64,000 nucleotides of DNA from Desulfovibrio aminophilus DSM 12254. Its GTDB lineage: Bacteria; Desulfobacterota; Desulfovibrionia; Desulfovibrionales; Desulfovibrionaceae. The notes beneath the pieces were generated by a model. It was given only the letters and a program-made list of their open reading frames with translations. It did not search any database and was not told the DNA's origin. Below, one piece after another: positions 16,240 through 26,278 of the stretch. Numbering within the stretch: position 1 is the first letter of the stretch; each line of letters starts with the position of its first letter. Location of the stretch: NCBI RefSeq assembly GCF_000422565.1, contig NZ_KE383876.1, positions 34,803 to 98,802 of the forward strand, given 5' to 3'. Position numbers and translations under genes: made by a program.

Positions 16240-17649
16240 TCAGAGCGGGCAGGCGCGGGGCAGGAGCACGGTCACGTAAGTCCCCTCGGGGTCCGAGGTG
16301 CGCATCCGCACCGAGCCGCCGTGGGTCTTGGCGATGAGCCGGGCCGAGTAGGTGCCCAGGCCCGTGCCTCCGGGCTTGTCCGCCGTGGCGTACTTCTCGA
16401 AGAAGCGGTCGCGCACGGCCTCGGGCACGCTGCCCCGGTTGTGGATGGTCAGGGCCCAGCACTCCTGCTCCGGCTCCAGGCTCACGCTCACCCGGCTGTC
16501 CGGCGGCGAGGCCTCCACCGCGTTCTTGATCAGATTGGTGAAAAGCGTCTCCAGGTGCCGGGGCTCGCCCATGAGCGGGCAGGATTCGCCGCCGGGCCAG
16601 GCCCGGCCCTCGCGCCGCCAGACCAGGGTCAGCCGCTTGCGCCGGATGAGCGGGTCGAGCAGGCTCTCCACCTTGCCCAGCAGTTCCGAAAGGTCCACGG
16701 GCTCCGGCGAAAGCACGTAGTCGCCCTGCTCCATGTGCAGCAAATCCAGGGAGGTGTTCAGGATGTTCAGCACCTGCTCCCCGGCCTCGCCCATGGCCGT
16801 GAGCAGGGCCCGCTGGCGCTCGGACAACCCGCCGTCGCGCAGCAGCGTGCGCACCAGGCCCACGATGCCCGTGAGCGGGGACTTGATGTCGTGGCGGGCG
16901 ATGCGCTCCACGTCCTCCCGCAGCCGGGCCAGGGCGTGCTGCTCGGTGATGTCGCGGGAAAAGGCCGCCACCAGCGCCACCTCGCCGCTCCGGCCCAGCA
17001 CGGGCCAGAGATTGTGCTCCAGGCGGCGGCCGTCGCGCTCGTCCTCGAAGCGCAGACCCCGGCCCAGACAGAACACGTCGTGCATCCGCGCGAGCCGGTC
17101 CTCGAACAGGTTCCAGGGGACGAACTCCGCCAGGCTGCGGCCGTGCATCTCCTCGGGCGTGCTGTTGAAACGCGTCGCGCCCGAACGGTTGACCGCCACC
17201 ACCGTGCCGTCCACGTCCAGAAGCAGGGCCGCGTCGTCCTCCGCGTCCAGGAGCACCCGGGCCAGGGCCTGGCCCCGGCGCAGACGCTCCTCGGCCAGGC
17301 GCTCCACCGGCCCGCGCACGAGCACCACCCGCGCCGCTCCGTCCGGGGCCTCGGGCAACTGGGCCACGTCCAGGAACACGTCGCGGGGGCCGTCCGGGGT
17401 CTTCAGCCGGGCCATGGCCAGACCCGGAGGATGCGGGTCCAGGGCCACCTCGGCCCCCGGTCCCAGCTCCACGAAATCGCGGCCCGAAAGATCGTCATCG
17501 GAACGCCGCAGCAAACGGCGCAAGGCGGAATTGGCGTAGAGCACACGGCCCGAGGCGTCGAGCACGGCCAACCCCAGGGGCAGCGCCTCCAGCAGGCGGG
17601 CGGCGAAGGCCGGGGCCTCCGCCGTGGGCGAGTCCTTGGGTCCGGGCAT
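16240..17649 (-). CDS. PAS-domain sensor histidine kinase
   Basis: 469 residues, soluble, no membrane segment. Two PAS domains (about 15-120 and 130-240; RVLYANSALRRLL and TVVAVNRSGATRFN are typical), then a HisKA-type helix with the phospho-acceptor His near 252 (IARHDIKSPLTGIVG) and an HATPase domain (NLIKNAVEA; GGTGLGTYSARLIAKTHGG). It is a cytoplasmic sensor; no response regulator is adjacent. The start MPGPKD was chosen because GGAGGAGGG abuts it. It is convergent with the GntR gene across 32 bp. Confidence 0.9.
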   Translation of the reverse strand: MPGPKDSPTAEAPAFAARLLEALPLGLAVLDASGRVLYANSALRRLLRRSDDDLSGRDFVELGPGAEVALDPHPPGLAMARLKTPDGPRDVFLDVAQLPEAPDGAARVVLVRGPVERLAEERLRRGQALARVLLDAEDDAALLLDVDGTVVAVNRSGATRFNSTPEEMHGRSLAEFVPWNLFEDRLARMHDVFCLGRGLRFEDERDGRRLEHNLWPVLGRSGEVALVAAFSRDITEQHALARLREDVERIARHDIKSPLTGIVGLVRTLLRDGGLSERQRALLTAMGEAGEQVLNILNTSLDLLHMEQGDYVLSPEPVDLSELLGKVESLLDPLIRRKRLTLVWRREGRAWPGGESCPLMGEPRHLETLFTNLIKNAVEASPPDSRVSVSLEPEQECWALTIHNRGSVPEAVRDRFFEKYATADKPGGTGLGTYSARLIAKTHGGSVRMRTSDPEGTYVTVLLPRACPL

Positions 17650-17695
17650 CCCTCCTCCAAGGTCGGCCGAATGGGCGGTGTGACAAAAGTGCCCC

Positions 17696-17724
17696 ATTTG
17701 ACGGACAAACGCCCGTTCTGTCAA
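17696..17724 (-). promoter_or_regulatory. Probable sigma-70 promoter of the PAS kinase gene
   Basis: On the minus strand a perfect TTGACA is followed after exactly 17 bases by TCAAAT, about 45 bp before the chosen start codon. Confidence 0.5.
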
Positions 17725-17725
17725 C

Positions 17726-17840
17726 GCCCGGCTTCGCCGGTTCACGGAAACACGGGGGAGGCTCCCGGCTTCGCCGGTCTACAGAAAGGCCAAGAGACTC
17801 CCGGCCTCCTGCCTTTCTGAAGCGGGGCGAAGCCCCTGAA
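17726..17840. repeat. Two family-1 repeats
   Basis: CCGGCTTCGCCGG hairpins begin both copies; the second is complete, with TCTACAGAAAGGCCAAGAG, CTGCCTTTCTGAAG and the final hairpin CGGGGCGAAGCCCC. They lie upstream of the PAS kinase gene and directly left of the first family-2 element. Confidence 0.82.
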
Positions 17841-17856
17841 AGGCGGACGCGAGGAG

Positions 17857-17972
17857 TGTTTTCACGAGCAGGCAGGGGCAAGACGACATTGGCCGACAAC
17901 GGACACGACACGCGCCGCCGAGGGCTGAACGGGAACCGGGAGTGCGCGGCCCCTTGCCTTGTCGTGAAAATA
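17857..17972 (+). repeat. Family-2 inverted-repeat element, copy A
   Basis: 116 bp bounded by TGTTTTCACGA and TCGTGAAAATA (one mismatch at the right end). Subterminal GGCAGGGGCAAG and CCCCTTGCCTTG extend the inverted repeat. The interior contains GACACGACACGCGCCGCC and GGGAACCGGGAGT, shared with the other copies. No open frame with coding character. Confidence 0.8.
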
Positions 17973-17984
17973 CCCGAGGGCCCG

Positions 17985-18148
17985 CCCGGCTTCGCCGGTT
18001 CATAGAAAAGCGAAGAGGCTCCCGTCTTTCGTCTTCCCGAAACGGGCCGCCCGGCTTCGCCGGTCTACAGAAAGGCCCGGCTTCGCCGGTCTACAGAAAG
18101 GCCAAGAGGCTCCCGGCCTCCCGCCTTTCTGAAACGGGCCGAAGCCCC
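17985..18148. repeat. Three family-1 repeats, the middle one truncated
   Basis: Three successive CCGGCTTCGCCGG starts; the middle copy stops after TCTACAGAAAGGC and runs directly into the next, as if by slippage or nested insertion. The last copy ends four bases before the stop of the lipoprotein gene. With the previous two entries this accounts for the whole 502-bp gap. Confidence 0.8.
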
Positions 18149-18151
18149 CCC

Positions 18152-18772
18152 CTAGAGGATGGGGTTGGTGACGGGCAGCCGCACGGACCAGGAGGACTCC
18201 TGGGTCGGGATCGCGGCGGCCTCGGCGGCGGCCAGGGTGGGCCAGTCGGTCAGGACGGGAGCGGGAACGGGAACCGGGGCCGGAACCCGGGCCGGGGTGG
18301 TGGCGGCGGGATCGGGCGCGGGCCGGGGCGTGGGCGCGGCGGCCTGGACGGTTTCGGGCGCGGCCAGATCGGCCAGCAGCACGGAGTCGAAGGGCGAAGG
18401 CAGGGTTTCGTGGGCCTCGGGCGCGGCCTCGGGCAGAGCGGCCACTCCGTAGGTCTCGGAGAGCGAAGCCAGGGAGGCCGCGGCCACGGGCGCGTGGCCC
18501 TCGCGGTCCAGGCCGGTTTCCCAGGGGCCGACGTAGTCCGGGCCGTCCAGGATGTCGACCACGGTGGCGATCTTGTCCTGGATCACCTCGTCGGGGGACT
18601 TGTCGTTCACGGCCATCTCGTAGCCGTACTCGCAGACGGAAAGCGCGGTCCCGGCATACTGCACCGGGCCGCCGAGAACATAGCCGCCCACACTCACGGC
18701 GGCGCCGACGACCATGCAGCCGGACAGCGCCGGAAGGCAGGCCAAAAGAAGGAGGGCCACGAGACGTTTCAT
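18152..18772 (-). CDS. Lipoprotein with proline-rich tail
   Basis: 206 residues. Signal peptide with lipobox ALSGC (Cys19), followed by a Gly-rich hydrophobic segment and a soluble part. The segment from about residue 130 to 185 is rich in Pro, Ala and Val, probably an extended periplasmic spacer. I do not recognise the family. The start MKRLVA was chosen because GGAGAG precedes it at good spacing, rather than the upstream MERP Met. Confidence 0.75.
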   Translation of the reverse strand: MKRLVALLLLACLPALSGCMVVGAAVSVGGYVLGGPVQYAGTALSVCEYGYEMAVNDKSPDEVIQDKIATVVDILDGPDYVGPWETGLDREGHAPVAAASLASLSETYGVAALPEAAPEAHETLPSPFDSVLLADLAAPETVQAAAPTPRPAPDPAATTPARVPAPVPVPAPVLTDWPTLAAAEAAAIPTQESSWSVRLPVTNPIL

Positions 18773-18886
18773 CGGTCTCTCCATCTAAAGAAACTCGCTA
18801 GCCTGTTTCGACCTTTTTGTAAAGAAGGCCGGTCGGCCATGGACGACGGTTTCCCGTCACCCTTCCGGGAGGCATGCAAATTTCGG

Positions 18887-18960
18887 CCCCTTCGGCGCGT
18901 TACGAAAAGGCAAAGAGACTCCTCTCTCCCGCTTTTCCGTAAATGGGGCCGAAGGCCCCC
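18887..18960. repeat. Family-1 repeat
   Basis: CCCCTTCGGCG, TTACGAAAAGGCAAAGAG, CCCGCTTTTCCGTAAATGGG and GGCCGAAGGCCCC. It adjoins family-2 copy B on its left side. Confidence 0.78.
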
Positions 18961-18979
18961 GGAAGGCGGACGCGAGGCG

Positions 18980-19099
18980 TGTTTTCACGAGCCGGGCGGG
19001 GGCAAGTCAGGCCCGGCCCAAAGCGCCCACACGACATGCGCCGCCAAAGGTTGAACGGGAACCGGGAGTGGCGCGGCCCCTTGTCTTGTCGTGAAAACA
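18980..19099 (+). repeat. Family-2 inverted-repeat element, copy B
   Basis: 120 bp with perfect 11-bp ends TGTTTTCACGA and TCGTGAAAACA. Conserved flanks GGCGGACGCGAG on the left and GCGAGTGGACGCCCCC on the right lie outside the ends. Confidence 0.85.
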
Positions 19100-19128
19100 T
19101 GCGAGTGGACGCCCCCATTTTCGCGGAG

Positions 19129-19213
19129 CGCCCGGCTTCGCCGGTCTACAGAAAGGCCAAGAGGCTCCCGTCTCTCTGGCTTTCCATACTCCGGCGAAGC
19201 CGGGCCGAAGCCC
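19129..19213. repeat. Family-1 repeat downstream of the hybrid kinase gene
   Basis: CCGGCTTCGCCGG, TCTACAGAAAGGCCAAGAGG, CTGGCTTTCCATACT, CCGGCGAAGCCGG and GGGCCGAAGCCCC. It lies just beyond the stop codon of the minus-strand kinase. Confidence 0.82.
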
Positions 19214-19219
19214 CCTTCC

Positions 19220-21760
<2,541 letters not shown>

Positions 21761-21824
21761 ACCATTTTCATACACCGGGCAAGTCCGCCTGTAAACGCGG
21801 CGCGTCCCGTTCCGACGCCTTTTT

Positions 21825-22106
21825 TCACCCCGGCGGGAAGCCCTTGGCCCGGGCCACGCGGTCGGCGGCCGCGCGGATCTCGGCCGCCTCGCGCAGTTCG
21901 GCCAGGCAGTCCTCGCTCGGCTCAAACCCCGGGCACGACCCGGCCGAGGTCCAGGACGGCGGCCGCACCGCCACCCCCGGCCAGCCCGCCGCGCGCAACG
22001 CCTCCGAGGCGGCCTCGCAGCAGCCTCCGGCGAGGTTGCGGCAATCCCCGCAACGTCCCCCGCTGTCCCGGCGCGCCATCCCGGCTGAGGTCAATCGGCT
22101 GTTCAT
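21825..22106 (-). CDS. Small cysteine-rich protein
   Basis: 93 residues with an N-terminal cysteine cluster (CGDCRNLAGGCC, then CPGF and EDCLAEL), which may bind a metal. No signal peptide. It lies between a 61-residue gene (10 bp upstream) and the hybrid kinase gene (64 bp downstream), all in one direction, so the three may be one transcript. No clear Shine-Dalgarno precedes the chosen ATG; an alternative start is MARRDSGG, nine codons later. Function not recognised. Confidence 0.5.
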   Translation of the reverse strand: MNSRLTSAGMARRDSGGRCGDCRNLAGGCCEAASEALRAAGWPGVAVRPPSWTSAGSCPGFEPSEDCLAELREAAEIRAAADRVARAKGFPPG

Positions 22107-22116
22107 GCATGAATAT

Positions 22117-22302
22117 TTAGTCAGATGACAACCGCTCGTCAACGTCTTTGTCTCCCTCGACCGGCGGCCGCCCGTCTCCGGGTTCCGCCCCGACCCCATC
22201 CCGGCCCACGGCGTCGGACAATCGGAAGCCCAGCCGCCGCAGGTCTCCGGCGGTGGGCAGGCTCCCGTCCCCGCGGGGCATCAGGATCATGCAACGCACC
22301 AT
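22117..22302 (-). CDS. Hypothetical 61-residue protein
   Basis: A TGGAGGAAGAAC ATG start context is excellent and supports translation. The sequence (MVRCMILMPRG, then GDLRRLGFRLSDAVGRDG) looks soluble and matches no family I know. It ends 10 bp before the Cys-rich gene. The upstream side is the AT-rich stretch at 22.35-22.5 kb. Confidence 0.5.
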   Translation of the reverse strand: MVRCMILMPRGDGSLPTAGDLRRLGFRLSDAVGRDGVGAEPGDGRPPVEGDKDVDERLSSD

Positions 22303-22607
22303 GTTCTTCCTCCAGGGCCGGGCGATGTATCGTCCTTCTTCACCCGCGCCACAGTCGGAAACCTATAGTGCATCGCCAATGCGGAAGTCCAGTATAATCT
22401 ATATTTTTACAATAGAATAGCCTATTTGAGTTCCAAAAGCGCATTCAATAGCCTGATGTATTTTTTCTTTTGCATTGCGTTTCGTCTGTTGTGTTGTGGA
22501 CGGGAGCCTATCCGATCGGAAAAGCTCCAGAAGAATGCCGCGCCGCAAGCGCGCGACGCACGGTCGCCGGAAACGGGGCGCGTCCCCCGGCAAGCCGGTG
22601 CGGGGAA
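22303..22607. other. AT-rich gap without a recognisable gene
   Basis: The centre (22360-22500) is far more AT-rich than its surroundings and includes two AATAGCCT repeats at about 22417 and 22448. It likely holds the promoter for the minus-strand genes at 22.3 kb. Open frames on the plus strand here lack coding character. Confidence 0.4.
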
Positions 22608-23135
22608 TCAGCGGTGGCAGCGGCCGCATTCCAGCGGCCCGTGCGGCAGGTAGTTGGCCTTGAAGCGGGCGTGGCAGCCCAGGCAGCTGCGCGGCGAATC
22701 CGGCAGGTGGAAGGCCCGGTGCAGGGATCGGGGCGGTTCGTCTTCGCGGGTGATCAGGGAATGGCAGGCCGCCTCGGCGGAGCAGCTCGCGGGCTCCTTG
22801 TGGTGGCAGCTCCGGCAGGCGGTGCGGCCGCCGTGAATGTGGCGGGCGTGGGAGAAGAAGACCGGCGGCCGGGTGCGCTGGGCGGGCCAGGTCAGGTGGC
22901 CGTCCTTGGGCATGTTCGCCGGGGACCAGAAGCCCTCCGCGCCGTGGCTGTAATTCTCCGGAGCCGCCTGCCGGGTGTCGCCCATGCGGGGCGCGGGCGC
23001 GCCGTGGCCGCTCGCCCCGGCAGGAGGAACGAAGGCCGGATGCGCCGCCAGGGCGAGCACGAGGATCAGGACCGCCGCGGCCGGGGCGGGTGACGGACGC
23101 CCCCGCTCATGACGTCCCGGGATGGGCTCACGCAT
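22608..23135 (-). CDS. Multiheme c-type cytochrome (class III-like)
   Basis: 175 residues. A hydrophobic segment (about 20-45) acts as signal peptide or anchor. Heme-attachment motifs in order: CRSCH, then CSAEAACH (five residues between the cysteines, unusual), CLGCH, and CGRCH at the very C-terminus. Extra histidines (SHARHIH, LHRAFH) could be distal ligands. This fits a periplasmic tri- or tetraheme cytochrome c3-type electron carrier as used by sulfate reducers. The start is uncertain: MREPIP is chosen, MYEAM four codons earlier is possible. It is divergent from the Fic gene. Confidence 0.82.
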   Translation of the reverse strand: MREPIPGRHERGRPSPAPAAAVLILVLALAAHPAFVPPAGASGHGAPAPRMGDTRQAAPENYSHGAEGFWSPANMPKDGHLTWPAQRTRPPVFFSHARHIHGGRTACRSCHHKEPASCSAEAACHSLITREDEPPRSLHRAFHLPDSPRSCLGCHARFKANYLPHGPLECGRCHR

Positions 23136-23211
23136 GGCTTCATACATAATGGAAAGAGCCGCCGAGGCCAAGCCCGAACCCGGCCAAGGAGCGACCTGCA
23201 CCGCTTCCTGT

Positions 23212-23241
23212 TTGCAATCAATGTCGGAAAATCGATTGCAA
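23212..23241. promoter_or_regulatory. Inverted repeat upstream of the degenerate Fic gene
   Basis: TTGCAATC and GATTGCAA, 14 bases apart, in an AT-rich stretch about 70 bp before the start codon. It could be an operator; a palindromic ATTGCAAT also occurs upstream of the AAA ATPase gene at 30976. Confidence 0.35.
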
Positions 23242-23312
23242 TTCGTTGCATATTTTTCTATCAAGCCATTATCAGTACAGATTCTTTTATTTGCAAAAAA
23301 AGGTGCGGAATC

Positions 23313-24422
23313 ATGCGCGGAAAATCCCTGGTGCTCAGCGCGGAAACCCTCCAGTTCTCGCGCCGCCACGACCGCGTGCGGGTCCAGCCCGTTCTGGCCC
23401 GGGTCCAGACCCTGGCCGGGCTCCTGGCCGAACTCCCCGTTCTTCCCGAAACCGCCGAAGCCCTCGACGCCGACCTCCGCCTGCGCTCCATCCTCGGCTC
23501 GGCCGCCCTCTCCGGCAACGCCCTGCCCCCGGAGCAGGCCGCCCTCATCCTCGACGCCCCCGAGCCCCCCGCCGACCCCGCCGCCCGCGAAGTCCACAAC
23601 CTCGCCCGGGTGCTGCGGCCCCTCACCCGGCCCCGCCGCGAGTTCGGCGTCCTGGAGGTGGCCGAGGCCCACCTGCGCAAGCTCCACGCCGGCATCACCG
23701 AGGGCCTGCCCTACCCCGCATCCGAGCCCGGCGCGTACCGCACCCGCTCCATCGAGGTGGGCGACGAATCCCAGGGCGGCGCCTACGTCCCTCCCCGCCA
23801 GGTCCAGGACATCCGCCGCCTCATGGAACGCTTCACCGCCTGGATCAACTCAGAACCCCTGCGCCACGAGCCGCCCCTGCTCCGCGCCGCCATCTGCTCC
23901 TTCCACCTGGCCTGCATCCACCCCTTCGACACCGGCAACCACCGCGCCATCCGCGCCCTGCACGCCCTGATCCTCTCCGCCGCCGGACTGCGCCGCCTCG
24001 CCTGGCTCCCGGCCATCCACGAGCACCGCGCCCCCCTGGAGTCCTTCCGCGCCTTCCTCGACTCCCTGCGCCACGAGATGGACCTCACCGCCTACCTCGA
24101 GCAGCACCTCCAGGGCCTCCTGGACCAGCTCACCGAAATCAAGACCCGCCTCATCGCCCCCCTGGCCCGCCTCACCGCCGAGCACCACCTCCAGGCCCTC
24201 CTCGACCAGCGCCGCGTCACCCCCCGCCAGCTCGACCTCCTCCACCTCCTCCAGGAGCACGGCCGCCCCCTCACCCTCCAGCAGATCCTCGCCACCCGCC
24301 CCTTCGGCATCCTCTACCGCGGCCGCTCCTCCCACTCCGCCCGCCGCGACCTCCTCAACCTCGCCCGACTCGGCCTCATCCATCGCTCCGGCCACGCCTT
24401 CTCCCCCTTCGGGGGTTCATAG
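23313..24422 (+). CDS. Fic-domain protein with altered active-site and inhibitory motifs
   Basis: 369 residues with the Fic/DOC layout: an N-terminal helical part, Fic core about 100-250, and a C-terminal winged-helix-like region. Canonical Fic enzymes have HPFx(D/E)GN(G/K)R; here residues 203-211 read HPFDTGNHR, with Thr at the metal-binding acidic position and His at the Gly/Lys position. The inhibitory motif (S/T)xxxE(G/N) is SAALSGN at 63-69, with Ser instead of the inhibitory Glu. Compare the canonical copy at 56586-57794. AMPylation activity is therefore uncertain. The C-terminus SPFGGS with its TAG is provided by a family-1 repeat. Confidence 0.85.
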   Translation: MRGKSLVLSAETLQFSRRHDRVRVQPVLARVQTLAGLLAELPVLPETAEALDADLRLRSILGSAALSGNALPPEQAALILDAPEPPADPAAREVHNLARVLRPLTRPRREFGVLEVAEAHLRKLHAGITEGLPYPASEPGAYRTRSIEVGDESQGGAYVPPRQVQDIRRLMERFTAWINSEPLRHEPPLLRAAICSFHLACIHPFDTGNHRAIRALHALILSAAGLRRLAWLPAIHEHRAPLESFRAFLDSLRHEMDLTAYLEQHLQGLLDQLTEIKTRLIAPLARLTAEHHLQALLDQRRVTPRQLDLLHLLQEHGRPLTLQQILATRPFGILYRGRSSHSARRDLLNLARLGLIHRSGHAFSPFGGS

Positions 24423-24552
24423 AAAGGCCAAGAGGGACGGGAGAAGACGAAATCGGGGGCTCCCCGCCCCCCGGCTTCGCCGCCGCCTTCGGCGGTTTAC
24501 AGAAAACCCAAGAGACTCCCGTCTCTCCGCCTTTCTGAAACGGGGCGAAGCC
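24407..24552. repeat. Two family-1 repeats after the Fic gene
   Basis: The first begins CCCCCTTCGGGGG, supplies the stop (GGTTCATAG) and is truncated after AAGAGG. The second has CCGCCTTCGGCGG, TTTACAGAAAACCCAAGAG, CTCCGCCTTTCTGAAA and CGGGGCGAAGCCCC. Confidence 0.82.
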
Positions 24553-24575
24553 CCCTGACAGGCGGACGCGAGATG

Positions 24576-24695
24576 TGTTTTCACGAACCAGGCAGGGGCA
24601 AGTCAGGCCCGGCCCGACGTGCCGACACGACACTCATGGCCGGGGATCGATCGGGAATCGGGAGTCGGCGCGCCCCTTGCCTTGGCGTGAAAACA
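24576..24695 (+). repeat. Family-2 inverted-repeat element, copy C
   Basis: 120 bp, left end TGTTTTCACGA, right end GCGTGAAAACA (one mismatch). Subterminal CCAGGCAGGGGCAAG and CCCCTTGCCTTG are retained. Confidence 0.83.
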
Positions 24696-24721
24696 TACGA
24701 GGGGCCGCCCCCCATTTTCGC

Positions 24722-24788
24722 GGAGCGCCCCCCTTCGGAGGCTTGCGGAAAGGCCAAGAGGCTCCCGTCTCTCCGCCTTTCTATGAAC
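24722..24788 (-). repeat. Family-1 repeat at the 3' end of cheV
   Basis: On the minus strand GGTTCATAGAAAGGC follows the cheV coding sequence and supplies its stop; the far side is GGCCTTTCCGCAAGCC with a CCGAAGGGGGG end. Confidence 0.82.
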
Positions 24789-25734
24789 CGACGACACCGG
24801 CCCCGGATATGAGGGTGATCGCGGTGCGGGCCATCTGGTCCAGGTCCGGCTTGGCCACCTGGGCGTCGGCCCCCACGCTCTCGCCCTTGTGCCGCAGCTC
24901 GTCGGTGATGATGGAGGAGTAGAGGATCACGGGCAGGGTCTTGAGCACGGGGTCGTTCTTCACGGACTTGGTCAGGGTGAACCCGTCCATGAGCGGCATC
25001 TCGATGTCCGAGATGAGCACGTCCAGAAAATCGGTGACGGGCTTGCCGGAGTCGTGGGCCGCGTTCTTGACCTCCTGGAGCTTGTCCATGGCCTCGGAGC
25101 CGTTGTTGGCCATGAGGACTTCGAATCCGGCGGCCTCCAGGTTGTTCTGGAGCATGGTCCGGATGGTGGCGGAGTCGTCGGCCACCAGGGCGCTGTAGCG
25201 CGCCTCGGCGTGGGCCGAGGTGCTCCAGGCCCGGGTCGAGCAGGCCGGGTCCAGGTCGGCCAGGATGTATTCCAGGTCCAGGAGCTGGATGAAACGGCCC
25301 TCGCGTTCCACCAAGCCCACGATGCTGGCCGTGTCCACGCGGCCCAGGGCCTTGGACGGCGGGATGACCTCGGGCCAGCCCACGCGGTGGATCTCGGTGA
25401 CGCCGGAGACGAGGAAGCCGGTGACGGCCTGGCTGAACTCCGTGACGATGACCACCTCCTGGTCGTGGGCGGCCTTGTCCAGGCCGAGCCAGACGGCCAG
25501 GTCGATGACCGGCAGGATGTGGTCCCGCAAGGGAATGACGCCCAGGAAGGAGGCGTGGGTGGCCGATTCCGGGTGCGTGAGCCGGGGGCTCTCGATGACC
25601 TGCATGACCTTGGCCACGTTGACCCCGAAGTGACAGGGCACGGGCCCGGCCGGGGTCTGCTCGTCGATGTGGAACTCCAGGATTTCCAGTTCGTTGGTGC
25701 CGGTCTCCAGGAGGATTTCCGTCTTCTTGGCCAT
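24781..25734 (-). CDS. cheV: CheV-type chemotaxis coupling protein (CheW plus receiver)
   Basis: 317 residues. An N-terminal CheW domain (about 10-165; GVNVAKVMQVIE, HASFLGVIPLRDHILPVIDLAVWLG) links chemoreceptors to the kinase; a C-terminal receiver (about 180-305) has ADDSATIR, phospho-acceptor Asp in DVLISDIEMPLMDGF and Lys in VAKPD. This is the standard CheV fusion. The start MAKKTE has GGAGGCGGAG immediately upstream. The last residues VVGS and the stop come from a family-1 repeat. A lone response regulator gene lies upstream on the same strand, 88 bp away. Confidence 0.93.
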   Translation of the reverse strand: MAKKTEILLETGTNELEILEFHIDEQTPAGPVPCHFGVNVAKVMQVIESPRLTHPESATHASFLGVIPLRDHILPVIDLAVWLGLDKAAHDQEVVIVTEFSQAVTGFLVSGVTEIHRVGWPEVIPPSKALGRVDTASIVGLVEREGRFIQLLDLEYILADLDPACSTRAWSTSAHAEARYSALVADDSATIRTMLQNNLEAAGFEVLMANNGSEAMDKLQEVKNAAHDSGKPVTDFLDVLISDIEMPLMDGFTLTKSVKNDPVLKTLPVILYSSIITDELRHKGESVGADAQVAKPDLDQMARTAITLISGAGVVGS

Positions 25735-25822
25735 CTCCGCCTCCGCGCGGTTCAAGGGAGCGCTTTCGGAGCATAGCGCGGCGAGGCGGGCGGGGGGAAG
25801 GAATCGCGGGAAAAAATAACGT

Positions 25823-26200
25823 TCAGAACACGGGCAGGCGGCTGGACACGAGTTCGCGCAAATCGGGACGGCGCAGGGGCTTGACCAGAATCCCGTCGAA
25901 ACCCGCCTGGGCGCACTGCCGGGCGTGCCCCTCGTCCTCGTGGGCCGTGAGGGCCAGGATGGGGGTGTGGTGGCGCTGCTCGGCGGCCTCCAGGGCGCGC
26001 ATGGCCCGGGCCGCGTCCAGGCCGTTCATCCCGGGCATCTCCAGGTCCAGGAGAACCAGGACGTAGGCGTTGGCCCGGAACAGTTCCAGGGCCTGGGCCC
26101 CGTCGACGGCCTCGTCCACCTCGCAGGGCAGTCCCTTGAGAAAAAGCAGGGCGATGGCCCGCTGGGCCTCGGCGTCGTCCACGAGAAGAAGGCGTTCCAT
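25823..26200 (-). CDS. Single-domain response regulator
   Basis: 125 residues, receiver domain only: Asp8/Asp9, phospho-acceptor Asp52 (LLDLEMPGMNG), Thr85 (LALTAH) and Lys107 (LVKPL). CheY-like in size. It lies upstream of cheV on the same strand and is divergent from the PHP gene, so a role in chemotaxis signalling or as a phosphate sink is plausible. Confidence 0.9.
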   Translation of the reverse strand: MERLLLVDDAEAQRAIALLFLKGLPCEVDEAVDGAQALELFRANAYVLVLLDLEMPGMNGLDAARAMRALEAAEQRHHTPILALTAHEDEGHARQCAQAGFDGILVKPLRRPDLRELVSSRLPVF

Positions 26201-26278
26201 TTTCGTGTGATAGCACCGGTCGGGCGCACCCGCAAGCCGGGATGGACCAAAAAGCGGTTCCGGCCTATCGTGCCGCGC

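Noticed and set aside
17726-19213. CRISPR array
   Set aside because: The repeats are irregularly spaced, occur singly beside genes on both strands, have no unique spacers of constant length, and no cas gene is present.
24573-24812. Short open frames starting in the family-2 elements, with recurring peptides such as CFHEPGRGKSGPAR
   Set aside because: They recur only because the DNA repeats; reading frames shift between copies and no ribosome-binding site is consistent.
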